From NCBI RefSeq assembly GCF_013044505.1, contig NZ_JABERD010000001.1, positions 124,001 to 188,000 of the forward strand: a DNA stretch of 64,000 bases, in the 5' to 3' direction. Made by a program: the position numbers and the translations under genes. Shown one piece after another: positions 51,599 through 60,421 of this stretch. Every line of letters begins with the position of its first letter. Position 1 is the first letter of the stretch. This DNA comes from Streptomyces sp. S3(2020). Lineage in GTDB: Bacteria > Actinomycetota > Actinomycetes > Streptomycetales > Streptomycetaceae. The notes under the pieces were generated by a model. The model did no database searches. It was not told where the DNA came from and saw only the letters and a list, made by a program, of their open reading frames with translations.

Positions 51599-52106
51599 CC
51601 TGCGGAGACGCTTGAGCGCGGGCTGTGATGTCGGGTGGCGGGCTTTGAGGCGGCGCAGCGTCCTGCTGCGGGGCGGCTGCGGCAGAGCTCTCAATCGGGC
51701 TGTGGACCCAAGCCCGCCAAGGGCGGCAATGCCGCCACCGAATTCTGGGTCCGGGTCGGTAACGCCACGAAGCAGCTGCACGGCGACGACCTCCTGCGGT
51801 ACCTGGAAGAGCACTGGGGGTGAGCCGGGTCAGGTTCAATCGCCCGCAAGTCACGGACCAGCCAGCTGTAGGCCAAGTTTGCTGCCTGCTGTTCAAGGCC
51901 CGTCGAGAGCTGTTGCTCCTGCAAGGTCGGAAGGCGGAAAACGGATGAGTGGACGGCGGGGATCTGCTGCCAGGGATCGTTCGGCACGTTCGGCACGTCC
52001 GGTTCTTGGGTGAGACTCATGTCGACGGCCGTGGCGTCGTGATGGATGGTGAGGAACACTCCGTACCGGTGACCGTGTGTGGTCGCCAGGATGGATAATC
52101 CCCCGC
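51599..52106. other. Gene-poor interval with one gene fragment
   Basis: A 508-bp stretch without an intact gene. Base composition and codon pattern are less ordered than in flanking genes. The only recognisable piece is the fragment at 51707-51823; the rest holds nothing I can identify. Confidence 0.6.
51707..51823 (+). pseudogene. C-terminal fragment resembling an AlbA_2 (Schlafen-like) domain protein
   Basis: The last 38 residues of the frame (PKPAKGGNAATEFWVRVGN, then QLHGDDLLRYLEEHW) look like the end of proteins that carry an AlbA_2 divergent ATPase/DNA-binding domain, in which an FWVR-GNST-type strand is followed by a final helix. The preceding sequence in this frame is not protein-like, so only a 3' remnant remains. 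The assignment rests on pattern memory. Confidence 0.35.
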
Positions 52107-52661
52107 ATGGACCAGGGAATTGCGGCGTTGCTGGGTGCAACGGTAGGTGTTGTAGGCACCGTTGCGGCGTCGACGATCTCCAGTGCGTCGACCCGGCGGC
52201 AGCTGGAGGGGCAAGCCAAAGCCGAGCACTCCCAGTGGCGCAGACAACTGCGGCGCGACGCCTACAGCGCCTTTCTGGCCCCGGCCAACGAGTCTCGCAG
52301 CGCTCTGAAGACGGCTGCACGAGCGCTGGTTGGCGATGCCCCGGATCTGGCGGAAGCTGATCGACGGCTCCAGATAGCGCAAGATCAGTTGGCGCTGGTG
52401 CAGGCGGCTTGGGCCAGCCTCGCAGTCGAGGGACCCGAGTCGGTGGAGCATGCCGCCCACAGCGTCCACCTGGGGCTCCACTCGATGCATACGACGCTTC
52501 TCGCCTGGCGCGAATCCTCGGGGGCCTCGGATCGCAACGTCAACTTCGTGGAGCGCCACGCCGTCGAGGTGACCATGGTCTCCGAGCGCCTCGGCAACTT
52601 CACGTCGGCGGCTCGCGGCGCCTTGGACGACACGGACATTCCCTCGAACAGGCGCAAGTGA
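52107..52661 (+). CDS. Uncharacterised membrane-anchored protein, 184 residues
   Basis: It starts [26 protein letters not shown], an N-terminal hydrophobic anchor (about 5-27), followed by [33 protein letters not shown] and long amphipathic helices with coiled-coil character. Similar anchored helical proteins are frequent in Streptomyces accessory regions, and I cannot assign a function. It lies between two gene fragments in a scar-like region. Confidence 0.7.
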   Translation: MDQGIAALLGATVGVVGTVAASTISSASTRRQLEGQAKAEHSQWRRQLRRDAYSAFLAPANESRSALKTAARALVGDAPDLAEADRRLQIAQDQLALVQAAWASLAVEGPESVEHAAHSVHLGLHSMHTTLLAWRESSGASDRNVNFVERHAVEVTMVSERLGNFTSAARGALDDTDIPSNRRK

Positions 52662-53857
52662 GGGTGCGGCGCCGACCCCGCCCCGGAAAGGTCATCAGTC
52701 CCCGCGACGTCTGCCCGGGCACCTGGTTCGCCCGGCTGTCGTACGGTCAGGCCCGCGCCCTGCTGGACGAGCGCACGGCCGTCGGTGGTGTACCGGGAAC
52801 GGGCTGGGATCTTCACGAGTGGCGGCATTTCGGTCTCACCCACCTCGGCGAGGCGGACGGCAGCAGGAGCTGACCGCAGTCGGCCCAGAGGCCCCGATGG
52901 CGCATCACTGCGGGTAGCGCACGATCAGCTGGGCCTCGACGTCTCAGTCGGGTGCCTGATGAAGGTGCGGGACGTCAGCGGCCCAACTGCCGTGCAGGCC
53001 CGGGGTCGATCAGGACAGAGTCCGTGAGCTGCCCGCCGACGCGAGCCATGCCGGCAAAGACGATGAGGTGCTCTGTCGTACCCGAGGAATGGGCGGCGGA
53101 CTCCTGTGCCGCTCCGGAGCGGATGCGAACCCGGTCGCCCAGGTGTCCATGTCCCCCAAGGGCCGCCGGGTTATTGGCCGTTGAGGGGCCGTCGGCCTCG
53201 GATGTGACACCCAATCAGACGATGTGGCTGGTAGTCCACAGAGCTGCGGCGACAGATGAATTCAACGGCCCTCGATGCCAGCGACTGCCGGGTTGCCGTG
53301 TCGCGCTGCGCCCCATGATGGAGGCGGCCCGGAAGAACGGCAGCGGCCAGAAGACGGGGAAGGTCGCGCTGAAGTGGGGGAAGCCGGCCGCAGGGGATCG
53401 ACACCCAGCCGCGGGTCGCCGTACGGCGCCCGCTGGTTCTCGTAGCGCGTGACGAGCCAGGGTGTGCGCCGTCCTCCAACCGGGCACGGGTGGCGGGACG
53501 TTCGGTCCGCAGTCGCAGCATCTCCGGGGGCGGGTCGCAGGGGCAGCCGGGCGCGCGGGCCATGGGGAAGTCGGGAACGGTCTCGGTCGTCTTACTCCTC
53601 TCGCTCCTCGGGGTGGGGGGAAGGGAGTTGACGTCATGGAAGCCCTCGAAGCCGACAACTGCCGGTCGTCCGGCTGACAGGAACCGGATCCGGCCGGAAC
53701 TCACGGCCCGCGCACGGCGATCCCGCCACGTCCGTCCCACAGGAATCAACAAGCTCTGTGAGAACGATTGACGCGACCTCGGCCTCCTTCTACCTTCTGA
53801 TCGACTTACCGAACCTCGTTCGATATATCGGCAATCGGTGTCCCCTTGGAGAAGCGA
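52662..53857. other. Gene-poor interval with recombinase remnant
   Basis: About 1.2 kb without an intact gene on either strand. It contains the recombinase fragment at 52694-52873. The rest shows weaker GC-third-position bias and no recognisable family, including 53.2-53.75 kb where long antisense frames exist only because of GC content. The last 100 bp (TTGACGCGAC at 53765, TATATCG at 53823) may hold the GH43 promoter. Confidence 0.55.
52694..52873 (+). pseudogene. Tyrosine recombinase (phage integrase) C-terminal fragment
   Basis: A 59-residue piece reads [19 protein letters not shown], then [20 protein letters not shown] and stops soon after. [14 protein letters not shown] is the HxxR catalytic segment of actinobacterial tyrosine recombinases. 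The second Arg block, the final Tyr and the N-terminal half are absent. It marks a decayed integrative element. Confidence 0.6.
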
Positions 53858-55246
53858 ATGAGCGCAGTCCCCCACCTTTCGCGTCGACGGTTCCTGGGCG
53901 CGGCCGCGACCGTGCCGCTGGCCACCACCGGCGCGCTGGCCCTCGGTGCCGGCACCGCCCACGCCGCCGACTCGGCGTACGTCATGGGCTACTTCACCGA
54001 GTCCAACACGATGCTGGAGGCCAACTACGGCCTGCATCTCGCCGTCAGCACCGACGGTCTCCAGTGGACGCCGCTGAACCAGAACGCCCCCGTGGTGACC
54101 CCGACCCTGGGCGCGCAGGGGCTGCGCGACCCGTTCATCATGCGCAAGCAGAACGGCGCCTTCGTGGTGCTGGCGACGGACCTGAACGGCACCGACTGGA
54201 CGTACGACAGCGTCTACATCCACGTCTGGGACTCCACCGACCTGCGCACCTTCACCGGCTACCGGCTGCTGAAACTGCACGACATGACCGACACCCACAG
54301 CTGGGCGCCGGAGGCCTACTGGGACGCCTCGCGCGGCCAGTACGGCATCCTCTACTCGTCGGTGAACAGCAGCGGCCACAACGTCATCATGGTCAGCTAC
54401 ACCACCGACTTCGTGACCACCTCGGATCCGCAGGTCTTCTTCGACCCCGGCTACGACGTCATCGACGGCGACCTGGCCGTGGACGTCAACGGCGTCAACT
54501 ACCTGTACTTCAAGAAGAACCAGACCCTCGCCGGTGCCCGCTCCACCTCCCTGACGCCGGGCAGCTTCACGGAGTTCGGCACGGCCGCCGCGCACGGCGG
54601 CACCGAGGCCCCGACCCTGGTGAAGTCCCTGACGACCGGCACCTGGTACCTGTGGGGCGACACCTACACGCCCAACGGTGTCTTCTACGCCTGGCAGTCG
54701 AGCGATCTGGCGGCCGGCACCTGGACGGCCGTGAACCAGCGTCTCTACACACAGCCGCTCAACTCCAAGCACTGCACGATCGAGACGATCACCTCGGCCG
54801 AGTACACCAACCTCGTCGCCAAGTGGGGTGCCCCGGCCTGGAACCGGATCAAGTCGTACAACTATCCGGCCCGTTACGTGCGCCACAGCAACTACGTCGG
54901 CCGGATCGACGAGTACCCCTTCGACCCGTACACCGACTCGCAGTGGAAGCTCGTGCCCGGTCTCGCCGACAGCGCCGGTGTCTCCTTCCAGTCGGTCAAC
55001 TACCCGACCCGCTATCTGCGGCACTACAGCTACAACCTGCGGCTGGACGTGAACGACGGCACGTCCGCGTTCGCCGGCGACGCCACCTTCTACCGTACGG
55101 CCGGGCTCGCCGACTCCTCCTGGTCGTCGTTCCGTTCGTACAACAACCCGACCCGCTACATCCGTCACTCGAACTACGTGCTGCGCATCGACCCGATCTC
55201 CACGAGCACCGAGCAGCAGGACGCCACGTTCTCCGTCGGGTACTGA
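53858..55246 (+). CDS. Secreted GH43-type glycoside hydrolase with AbfB (CBM42) domain
   Basis: A 462-residue protein. A Tat signal SRRRFLGAAATVPLATTGALALG leads to a likely cut at AHA-AD near 36. The five-blade propeller domain (about 40-310) has GLRDPFIMRK with a candidate catalytic Asp, WAPEAYWD and HGGTEAPTLVK. The C-terminal AbfB beta-trefoil (about 325-462) shows three internal repeats: YPARYVRHSNYVGRI, YPTRYLRHYSYNLRL and NPTRYIRHSNYVLRI. It is predicted to remove arabinofuranosyl side chains from hemicellulose outside the cell. ATG 53858 follows GGAGAAG. Confidence 0.92.
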   Translation: MSAVPHLSRRRFLGAAATVPLATTGALALGAGTAHAADSAYVMGYFTESNTMLEANYGLHLAVSTDGLQWTPLNQNAPVVTPTLGAQGLRDPFIMRKQNGAFVVLATDLNGTDWTYDSVYIHVWDSTDLRTFTGYRLLKLHDMTDTHSWAPEAYWDASRGQYGILYSSVNSSGHNVIMVSYTTDFVTTSDPQVFFDPGYDVIDGDLAVDVNGVNYLYFKKNQTLAGARSTSLTPGSFTEFGTAAAHGGTEAPTLVKSLTTGTWYLWGDTYTPNGVFYAWQSSDLAAGTWTAVNQRLYTQPLNSKHCTIETITSAEYTNLVAKWGAPAWNRIKSYNYPARYVRHSNYVGRIDEYPFDPYTDSQWKLVPGLADSAGVSFQSVNYPTRYLRHYSYNLRLDVNDGTSAFAGDATFYRTAGLADSSWSSFRSYNNPTRYIRHSNYVLRIDPISTSTEQQDATFSVGY

Positions 55247-55271
55247 CGGCCTGGACGGTTTGAACGACTTG

Positions 55272-55302
55272 GACTACACGTCCAGAAGCTGGACGTGTAG
55301 TC
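55272..55302. promoter_or_regulatory. Perfect palindrome, operator of the DauR-like regulator
   Basis: GACTACACGTCCAG, AAG, then its exact complement: 14-bp arms with a 3-bp centre, ending 7 bp before the ATG of the regulator at 55310. Such length and symmetry strongly suggest autoregulation. Confidence 0.8.
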
Positions 55303-55309
55303 TGGATTC

Positions 55310-55987
55310 ATGACGTCCGAGCGAGCACTGCGAGCGGAGCGGGATGCGATCGTCGCCGCCCTGAGACCCGTCGTCGACGGGCTGGTGGCGACGTTCGGCC
55401 CCGTGTGCGAGGTGGTGCTGCACGACTACCGCGACCCCGACAGGTCCGTGGTCGCCCTCGCCGGTTCGGTGACCGGGCGTGCGGTGGGCGGGGCGATGAG
55501 CGAGATCGGCATGCGGATCGTCGCCCGCGGGGACGCGGCGGGCGACGAGCTCAACTACGTCACCCGGACCCAGTCCGGCAGGACGGTCAAGTCGTCCACG
55601 ATGGTGCTGAGGGACTCCACGGGCACGGTGTTCGGCGCCCTGTGCGTCAACCTCGACGTGACCGCCGCGAGCGAGGCCCACGCGCTGCTCGGCGCGCTGG
55701 CCGGGATCGCCGGCACGCCCGTCGAACTGCCGGTCACCGCCTTCGGCGACGACATCGACTCGGTCGTCGACGCCATCCTCGACACGCACCGCCACCAGCC
55801 GTGGGGCGCCCTCGCCCGGACGGAACGCCTCGCGTTGTTCCGGAGCCTCGACGACCGCGGGGTCTTCGCCGTGCGCCGTGCGATCGAGCAGGTCGCGGCC
55901 CGCCTCGGTATCTCCCGCGCCTCCGCCTACAGCTACCTCTCCCAGGCCCGCGCCACGATCGCGGACGCGGAGGCGGCTGCCGAGTGA
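55310..55987 (+). CDS. DauR/YheO-like (PAS_6 + HTH) transcriptional regulator
   Basis: A 225-residue protein. The N-terminal YheO-like PAS domain has IVAALRPVVDGLVATFGPVCEVVLHDYRDPDRSVVALAG and VFGALCVNLDVTA (about 10-125). A C-terminal helix-turn-helix follows (RRAIEQVAARLGISRASAYSYLSQAR, about 190-215). DauR regulates D-amino-acid catabolism in Pseudomonas. Here it is coupled to a threonine/serine dehydratase, so a hydroxy-amino acid may be the signal. The start lies just after a large palindrome. Confidence 0.9.
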   Translation: MTSERALRAERDAIVAALRPVVDGLVATFGPVCEVVLHDYRDPDRSVVALAGSVTGRAVGGAMSEIGMRIVARGDAAGDELNYVTRTQSGRTVKSSTMVLRDSTGTVFGALCVNLDVTAASEAHALLGALAGIAGTPVELPVTAFGDDIDSVVDAILDTHRHQPWGALARTERLALFRSLDDRGVFAVRRAIEQVAARLGISRASAYSYLSQARATIADAEAAAE

Positions 55988-56085
55988 CGACCGCGGACGC
56001 AGACACCGCGACGACCGCGGACCCAGACACCCTGACGACCGCGGACTCGGACACCGTGACGACCCCCGACGGAGGCACAAAGTGA
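55984..56085 (+). CDS. Micro-ORF built of four 24-bp repeats, coupling regulator and dehydratase
   Basis: GTG 55984 overlaps the regulator stop, and TGA 56083-56085 overlaps the dehydratase GTG. The 33-residue frame is four octads: TTADADTA, TTADPDTL, TTADSDTV, TTPDGGTK. Each DNA unit begins with GTGACGACC or a close variant (GCG/CTG/GTG ACGACC), the same bases that start the dehydratase. It may be a translated spacer or duplicated start region; a function of the peptide is not implied. Confidence 0.55.
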   Translation: MTTADADTATTADPDTLTTADSDTVTTPDGGTK

Positions 56086-57059
56086 CGACCCCGACCCCGC
56101 TTGTCACCCTCGACGACATCCGCGACGCGGCCCAGCGGCTCAAGGGAGTCGCCCACCGCACGCCCGTACTCCGCTCCCGCACCCTCGACGCCCGCGTCGG
56201 CGCCGAGACCCTCCTCAAGTGCGAGAACTTCCAGCGCATGGGTGCCTTCAAGTTCCGTGGTGCCTACAACGCGGCCTCCCGGCTGACGCCCGAGCAGCTG
56301 TCCCGCGGCATCGCCACGTACTCCTCCGGCAACCACGCCCAGGCGGTCGCCCTGGCCGCCCGCGAGCTCGGCAGCACCGCGGTGATCGTGATGCCCGAGG
56401 ACGCCCCGCGCTCCAAGCGGGAGGCCACCGTCGGCTACGGCGCCGAGATCGTGACGTACGACCGCTACACGGGCGACCGTATCGCCGTCGCCGAAGCCCT
56501 GGCCGCCGAGCGCGGGCTCGCCCTTATCCCGCCCTACGAGCACCCGCACGTCATCGCGGGACAGGGCACCGCGGCTCTCGAACTCCTGGAGGAGGTGGGT
56601 GAGTTGGGTGCGCTGCTGGCACCCGTCGGCGGTGGCGGGCTGATCGCGGGCAGCGCCACGGTGGCCAAGGAGCTCCACCCGGGCATCCGGATCGTCGGCG
56701 TCGAACCCGAGAGCGGTGACGACACCAAGCGCTCCCTGGAGGCCGGCCGGCGCGTCGAGATCCCGGTGCCCCGCACCATCGCCGACGGTCAGGCGCTGCA
56801 CACGCCCGGCGAGCTGACGTTCTCGGTGAACCGGCGGCTCGTCGACGCGATCGAGCTGGTCACCGACGACGAGATCCGGGACGCGATGCGGTTCGCGTTC
56901 GAGCACCTCAAGATCGTCGTCGAGCCGAGCGGCGCGACTCCGCTGGCCGCGCTGCTGTCCGGTCGGGTGGCGGAACTCCCGGACCGGGTCGGGGTGATCG
57001 TCTCCGGCGGGAACGTCGACGCCGCGCGATTCGCGGAACTCTGCGGCGTCCGGTCCTGA
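56082..57059 (+). CDS. Threonine/serine dehydratase (PLP fold type II)
   Basis: A 325-residue catabolic-type dehydratase lacking the C-terminal regulatory ACT domain of biosynthetic IlvA. It has the PLP Lys57 in GAFKFRGAYNA, SSGNHAQAVALAARELG near 82, the phosphate-binding VGGGGLIAG near 179 and a late VSGGNVD. The reaction is L-Thr (or L-Ser) to 2-oxo acid and ammonia; serine racemase or 3-hydroxyaspartate dehydratase activity is possible in this family. It is coupled to the DauR-like regulator. Confidence 0.93.
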   Translation: MTTPTPLVTLDDIRDAAQRLKGVAHRTPVLRSRTLDARVGAETLLKCENFQRMGAFKFRGAYNAASRLTPEQLSRGIATYSSGNHAQAVALAARELGSTAVIVMPEDAPRSKREATVGYGAEIVTYDRYTGDRIAVAEALAAERGLALIPPYEHPHVIAGQGTAALELLEEVGELGALLAPVGGGGLIAGSATVAKELHPGIRIVGVEPESGDDTKRSLEAGRRVEIPVPRTIADGQALHTPGELTFSVNRRLVDAIELVTDDEIRDAMRFAFEHLKIVVEPSGATPLAALLSGRVAELPDRVGVIVSGGNVDAARFAELCGVRS

Positions 57060-57199
57060 GCCGGATCTCCGTCGAATGGCGGCTCCAAGTGGTCGGGCGG
57101 ACGATGGAGTGGTAGGGGGCCGGCCACCCGCGGCGGTGCACGGGGCCGCCGGGAGGCCTGCCCCGGTCGCGGTGAAGCGCGGCCGGAAGGGAGTGCGTC

Positions 57200-57562
57200 A
57201 TGTTGGAAGTGAAGACGCTCGACAAGCCGGACGAGCGGCGTGATTTCCCCCGCGGCCACCTGGAAGCCGTCCATATGACGGACCTCGACTTCGCCGTGGG
57301 GACCATGGAGCCGGGCTGGCGCTGGAGCGAGTCCGTCGGCCCCATCGCGGGCACCGAGAGCTGTCAGATGCACCACAACGGTTACGTCGTCCAGGGGCGT
57401 ATGCACATTCGCATGGACGACGGCGGCGAGGCCGAGGTCGGGCCGGGCGACGTGTTCGTCGTCTCCGCGGGGCACGACGCCTGGGTGGTGGGCGACGAGC
57501 AGGTCATCCTGTACGACTTCCAGGGCCAGACAGCGAGGGAGTTCGCGAAGTCGGGCGACTGA
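57200..57562 (+). CDS. Small cupin-domain protein
   Basis: A 120-residue single cupin. GTMEPGWRWSESVGP, CQMHHNGYVVQGRMHIRMDDG (His pair near 54) and VGPGDVFVVSAGHDAWVVGD (His near 94) follow the conserved cupin strands. Metal binding is likely but with shifted ligand spacing. Preceded by GGAAGGGAG. Possible roles are ligand sensing or a simple isomerase/dioxygenase. Confidence 0.88.
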   Translation: MLEVKTLDKPDERRDFPRGHLEAVHMTDLDFAVGTMEPGWRWSESVGPIAGTESCQMHHNGYVVQGRMHIRMDDGGEAEVGPGDVFVVSAGHDAWVVGDEQVILYDFQGQTAREFAKSGD

Positions 57563-57581
57563 TCCGCCTGCCGCACGGAAG

Positions 57582-57658
57582 CCGATCGGTCTGTCCTGCG
57601 TCAGGCTCTGGAGCGGGCTCCGCGCCAGACGGGTACACCGATCGGTTTCTCGTGCGTC
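57582..57658. repeat. Direct repeat pair in the cupin/VWA intergenic space
   Basis: CCGATCGGTCTGTCCTGCGTC (57582-57602, split here only by one line end) and a copy with three mismatches at 57638-57658 flank 35 bp. Each contains the palindrome CCGATCGG. It lies between convergent genes, possibly part of a terminator. Confidence 0.45.
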
Positions 57659-57733
57659 GCACGGTGACGCCCCGAAGCCCACCCCCGAGACCTGCCAGGT
57701 GTACGCGCTCTCCCTCATCGCGCAGCAGGGCGG

Positions 57734-59086
57734 TCAGATCGGCAGGAGTCGACCCACCAGCGTGCCCAGCTGCTTCACGTTGCGGCACTCGTGCATCTCG
57801 ACGAGTTCGGCGTACTCCGGCGCGGCGGAGTCGCCGGTACCCCACTGCGTGTGCTGCTCGGGGTTCAACCAGTAGACGCGCCGGGCCCGTTCGGAGATCT
57901 GCCGTACGGCCGCGAGGTTGGGGTCGCTCATGTTCGTACGGGCGTCCCCGAGGACGAACACGGTCGTGCGCGGGCCGACCGCGTCGCCGTAGCGCTCCGC
58001 GAACTCGCCCAGCGCCATACCGTAGTCACTGCTGCCGTTATAGCCCGTCAGCTCGGCCTGTGACCGGATGCGGGTGCCGAGTCCCGCCGCGTCGGCCGCG
58101 CCGTGCTCCAGTAGTCCCGTCACCTCGTCGATCCGGTTGACGAAGGCGAACACCCGCACCTTGCTGAACTGGTCGTGCAGGGCCTGCACCAGCAGCATCG
58201 TGAAGTCGGAGAAGCCGGAGACCGAGCCCGACACATCGCACAGCAGCACCAGTTCGGGCCGCGCCGGGCGGCGCCTGCGCAGCACCGGCTTCATCGGCAC
58301 CCCGCCGGTCGACAACGAACCGCGCAGGGTCCGCCGTAGATCGATCGTGCCCCGGGCCGCCCGGCGCCGACGGGCCGCGAGGCGGGTCGCCAGCTTCCGC
58401 GCCAGCGGCTGAACCGTCCTGCGCAGCTCGGCCAGTTGGTCCTTCCCGGCGAACAGGAAGTCGACCCGGTCGGCGGTGGGCCGCACCGCCCGCCGGGCGA
58501 GATCGTCCCGATCTCGGCGCTCGGCCACCCGCCGCCGCGCCTCCGTTGCCACCAGCGCGCGGAAGGACTCGATACGCCGCCGGATCTCGTCGTCGAGCAG
58601 CCGGTCGGCGAAGCCCGAACTCCCGCCCCGCGCCCGGATGTCGGCGCGGACGCGGGCGAGCAGCGTCTGCGGGCGGAGCCGGTCGAGTGTCTGGTACGAC
58701 GACCAGCCGTCCGAGGCGGGGGAGGAGCCGTATCCGCCGAAGCCGTCGACGGCCTCGACCGCCAGCCGGGCGATCAGGGCCTCGTCGCCCGCGGCGAGGG
58801 CGGCCGCCAGCCGGTCGCGCAGGTCGTCGCGGTCCGTCGTGCCGGCCTCGGGTGCTCCGACGCCCCGCGGGAAGTAGAGGTCGAAGACCGGGTCGAACAC
58901 CGGCCGTTGGGCCGTGCCGTGCAGCAGTGTCGCCGCCAGTCCCTCGCGCAGCAGTTCCCGGTCCGCGAGGCCGAGCGCCGCCATCGCCCGGGCCGCGTCC
59001 ACCGTCTCGCCGGTGCCGACACGGACGCCGTGGGCGCGCAGCGCGGCGACGAGCGACGTGAGCCGCTCGGCGACCGGCGTGCTCAC
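57734..59086 (-). CDS. VWA (CoxE-like) domain protein
   Basis: A 450-residue protein. The N-terminal half is Arg-rich and helical, with RAHGVRVGTGETVDAARAMAALGL at the start. The C-terminal von Willebrand A domain has a MIDAS LLCDVSGSVSGFSDF near 284 and later FVLGDARTNMSDP. CoxE-type VWA proteins work with a MoxR AAA ATPase to remodel or insert metal in partner enzymes. Here the MoxR gene overlaps upstream, but no carbon monoxide dehydrogenase gene is in the window. Confidence 0.92.
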   Translation of the reverse strand: MSTPVAERLTSLVAALRAHGVRVGTGETVDAARAMAALGLADRELLREGLAATLLHGTAQRPVFDPVFDLYFPRGVGAPEAGTTDRDDLRDRLAAALAAGDEALIARLAVEAVDGFGGYGSSPASDGWSSYQTLDRLRPQTLLARVRADIRARGGSSGFADRLLDDEIRRRIESFRALVATEARRRVAERRDRDDLARRAVRPTADRVDFLFAGKDQLAELRRTVQPLARKLATRLAARRRRAARGTIDLRRTLRGSLSTGGVPMKPVLRRRRPARPELVLLCDVSGSVSGFSDFTMLLVQALHDQFSKVRVFAFVNRIDEVTGLLEHGAADAAGLGTRIRSQAELTGYNGSSDYGMALGEFAERYGDAVGPRTTVFVLGDARTNMSDPNLAAVRQISERARRVYWLNPEQHTQWGTGDSAAPEYAELVEMHECRNVKQLGTLVGRLLPI

Positions 59087-59943
59087 AGGGCGTCCAGGTC
59101 GAGCTTCGCCGCCGCCCTGAGGACGTCGTCCTGATGCTTGAGGAGGACGCCCAGGGTGTCGCGTACGACGGTCTCGTCGAGTGTGTCGGCGCCGAGCGCG
59201 AGGAGGGTGTGCGCCCAGTCGATGGTCTCCGCGACCGACGGGAGCTTGCGCAGGTCCATCGCCCGCAGCGCCCCCACCACCCGGACCACCGACTCGGCGA
59301 GCGCCGCGTCGAGCCCCGGCACCTTCAGCCGTACGATGCGGCGCTCCAACTCCTCCTCGGGGAAGCCGATGTGGAGGAACAGGCAGCGGCGCCGCAGTGC
59401 CTCGGACAGTTCACGGCTCGCGTTGGAGGTGAGGACGACGAAGGGGCGGCGGGTGGCGGTGATCGTGCCCAGCTCCGGCACGGTGACCTGGAAGTCGCTC
59501 AGCACCTCCAGGAGCAGGCCCTCGACCTCGACGTCCGCCTTGTCGGTCTCGTCGATCAGCAGGACCTTCGGGTCGTCCCCGCGGATCGCGGTGAGCAGCG
59601 GACGGGTGAGGAGGAACTCCTCGCTGAAGATGTCCGTGCGGGTCTCGTCCCACGTCTCGTCGCGGCCCGCGCTGATCCGCAGCAGCTGCTTGGCGTGGTT
59701 CCATTCGTACAGCGCCCGGGACTCGTCGACGCCCTCGTAGCACTGGAGCCGTACCAGCTCCGCCCCCGCCACCTGGGCGACGGCCTTGGCGAGCTCCGTC
59801 TTGCCGACGCCGGCGGGGCCCTCCACCAGGAGCGGCTTGCCGAGCCGGTCGGCCAGGAAGACGGTCGTGGCGACCGAGGGGGAGGCGAGGTATCCGGTCG
59901 CCGCGAGACGTGCGGAGACATCGTCGACGGAAGTGAACAGCAA
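59083..59943 (-). CDS. MoxR-family AAA ATPase
   Basis: A 286-residue ATPase. It has Walker A EGPAGVGKTE near 41-50, Walker B VLLIDETDKAD near 127, sensor 1 VVLTSNASRELSEALRRRCL near 170 and sensor 2-like C-terminal helices. It overlaps the VWA gene by ATGA. The pair probably forms a chaperone-like complex for a client enzyme. An N-terminal DVSARLAATGYLASPSVAT cap is typical of the CoxD-like subgroup. Confidence 0.93.
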   Translation of the reverse strand: MLFTSVDDVSARLAATGYLASPSVATTVFLADRLGKPLLVEGPAGVGKTELAKAVAQVAGAELVRLQCYEGVDESRALYEWNHAKQLLRISAGRDETWDETRTDIFSEEFLLTRPLLTAIRGDDPKVLLIDETDKADVEVEGLLLEVLSDFQVTVPELGTITATRRPFVVLTSNASRELSEALRRRCLFLHIGFPEEELERRIVRLKVPGLDAALAESVVRVVGALRAMDLRKLPSVAETIDWAHTLLALGADTLDETVVRDTLGVLLKHQDDVLRAAAKLDLDAL

Positions 59944-60290
59944 CGGGGCCTCCAGGTCGGCGGTGTGGGCGGTGTGGGTGGTCCACGGCGGTCCACCTAT
60001 CTAAGCGCTTGTTCAGCGCCTGTGTCACCCCGGATCCGGGCCCGCGACTCCTCGACGCCGCGGCCGAGCCCTTCTACCGCTCGCGCGCCCTTCCCCGGCT
60101 CGCAGGACGCCGGCACCCCGCGCGAGCGGATCCCGTACGTCGTCGAACGACTGGAGGAGGCCCGTGACCCGCAGGTGGAGACGGTGGACGGGCTGGTCAC
60201 CACCACGGTGACGGCCCTGCTGGACGCGGCAGGCGTGGCGTGGGCCCGTCGGCGGGGTCGATCCGGGGGCGTCGCCGTCGTCCGGCGACA

Positions 60291-60326
60291 GGGGAGGGGC
60301 GACCGCCGAAGCAGTCGCCCCTCCCC
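60291..60326. terminator. Strong terminator hairpin behind the ABC exporter
   Basis: GGGGAGGGGCGAC (60291-60303) pairs perfectly with GTCGCCCCTCCCC (60314-60326) around a 10-base loop. It lies downstream of the leftward permease gene. Confidence 0.8.
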
Positions 60327-60372
60327 GTGCACTTCCTTCCGAGCGGACTCATCGAAGTCCGGTGTGGCACCG

Positions 60373-60421
60373 TGCCCCGCAGGGGCGCGGGGAACTGCGC
60401 GACCAGCCCCCACCGGCCCGC
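60373..60421. repeat. Streptomyces dispersed intergenic repeat, copy 2
   Basis: AGGGGCGCGGGG (60381-60392) and GCGCGACCAGCC (60397-60408) match the borders of the element at 9655-9725, without its central hairpin. GCCCC-GCA-GGGGC precedes. Confidence 0.7.

Noticed and set aside
53171..55168. Long minus-strand open frame opposite the GH43 gene
   Set aside because: The plus strand has a Tat signal, GH43 motifs and three AbfB repeats. The minus frame has none and extends into the gene-poor interval only because of base composition.
57734..59943. Carbon monoxide dehydrogenase maturation locus
   Set aside because: CoxD/CoxE-like MoxR and VWA genes occur, but no molybdenum hydroxylase subunits are nearby, and such pairs are widespread without CODH.
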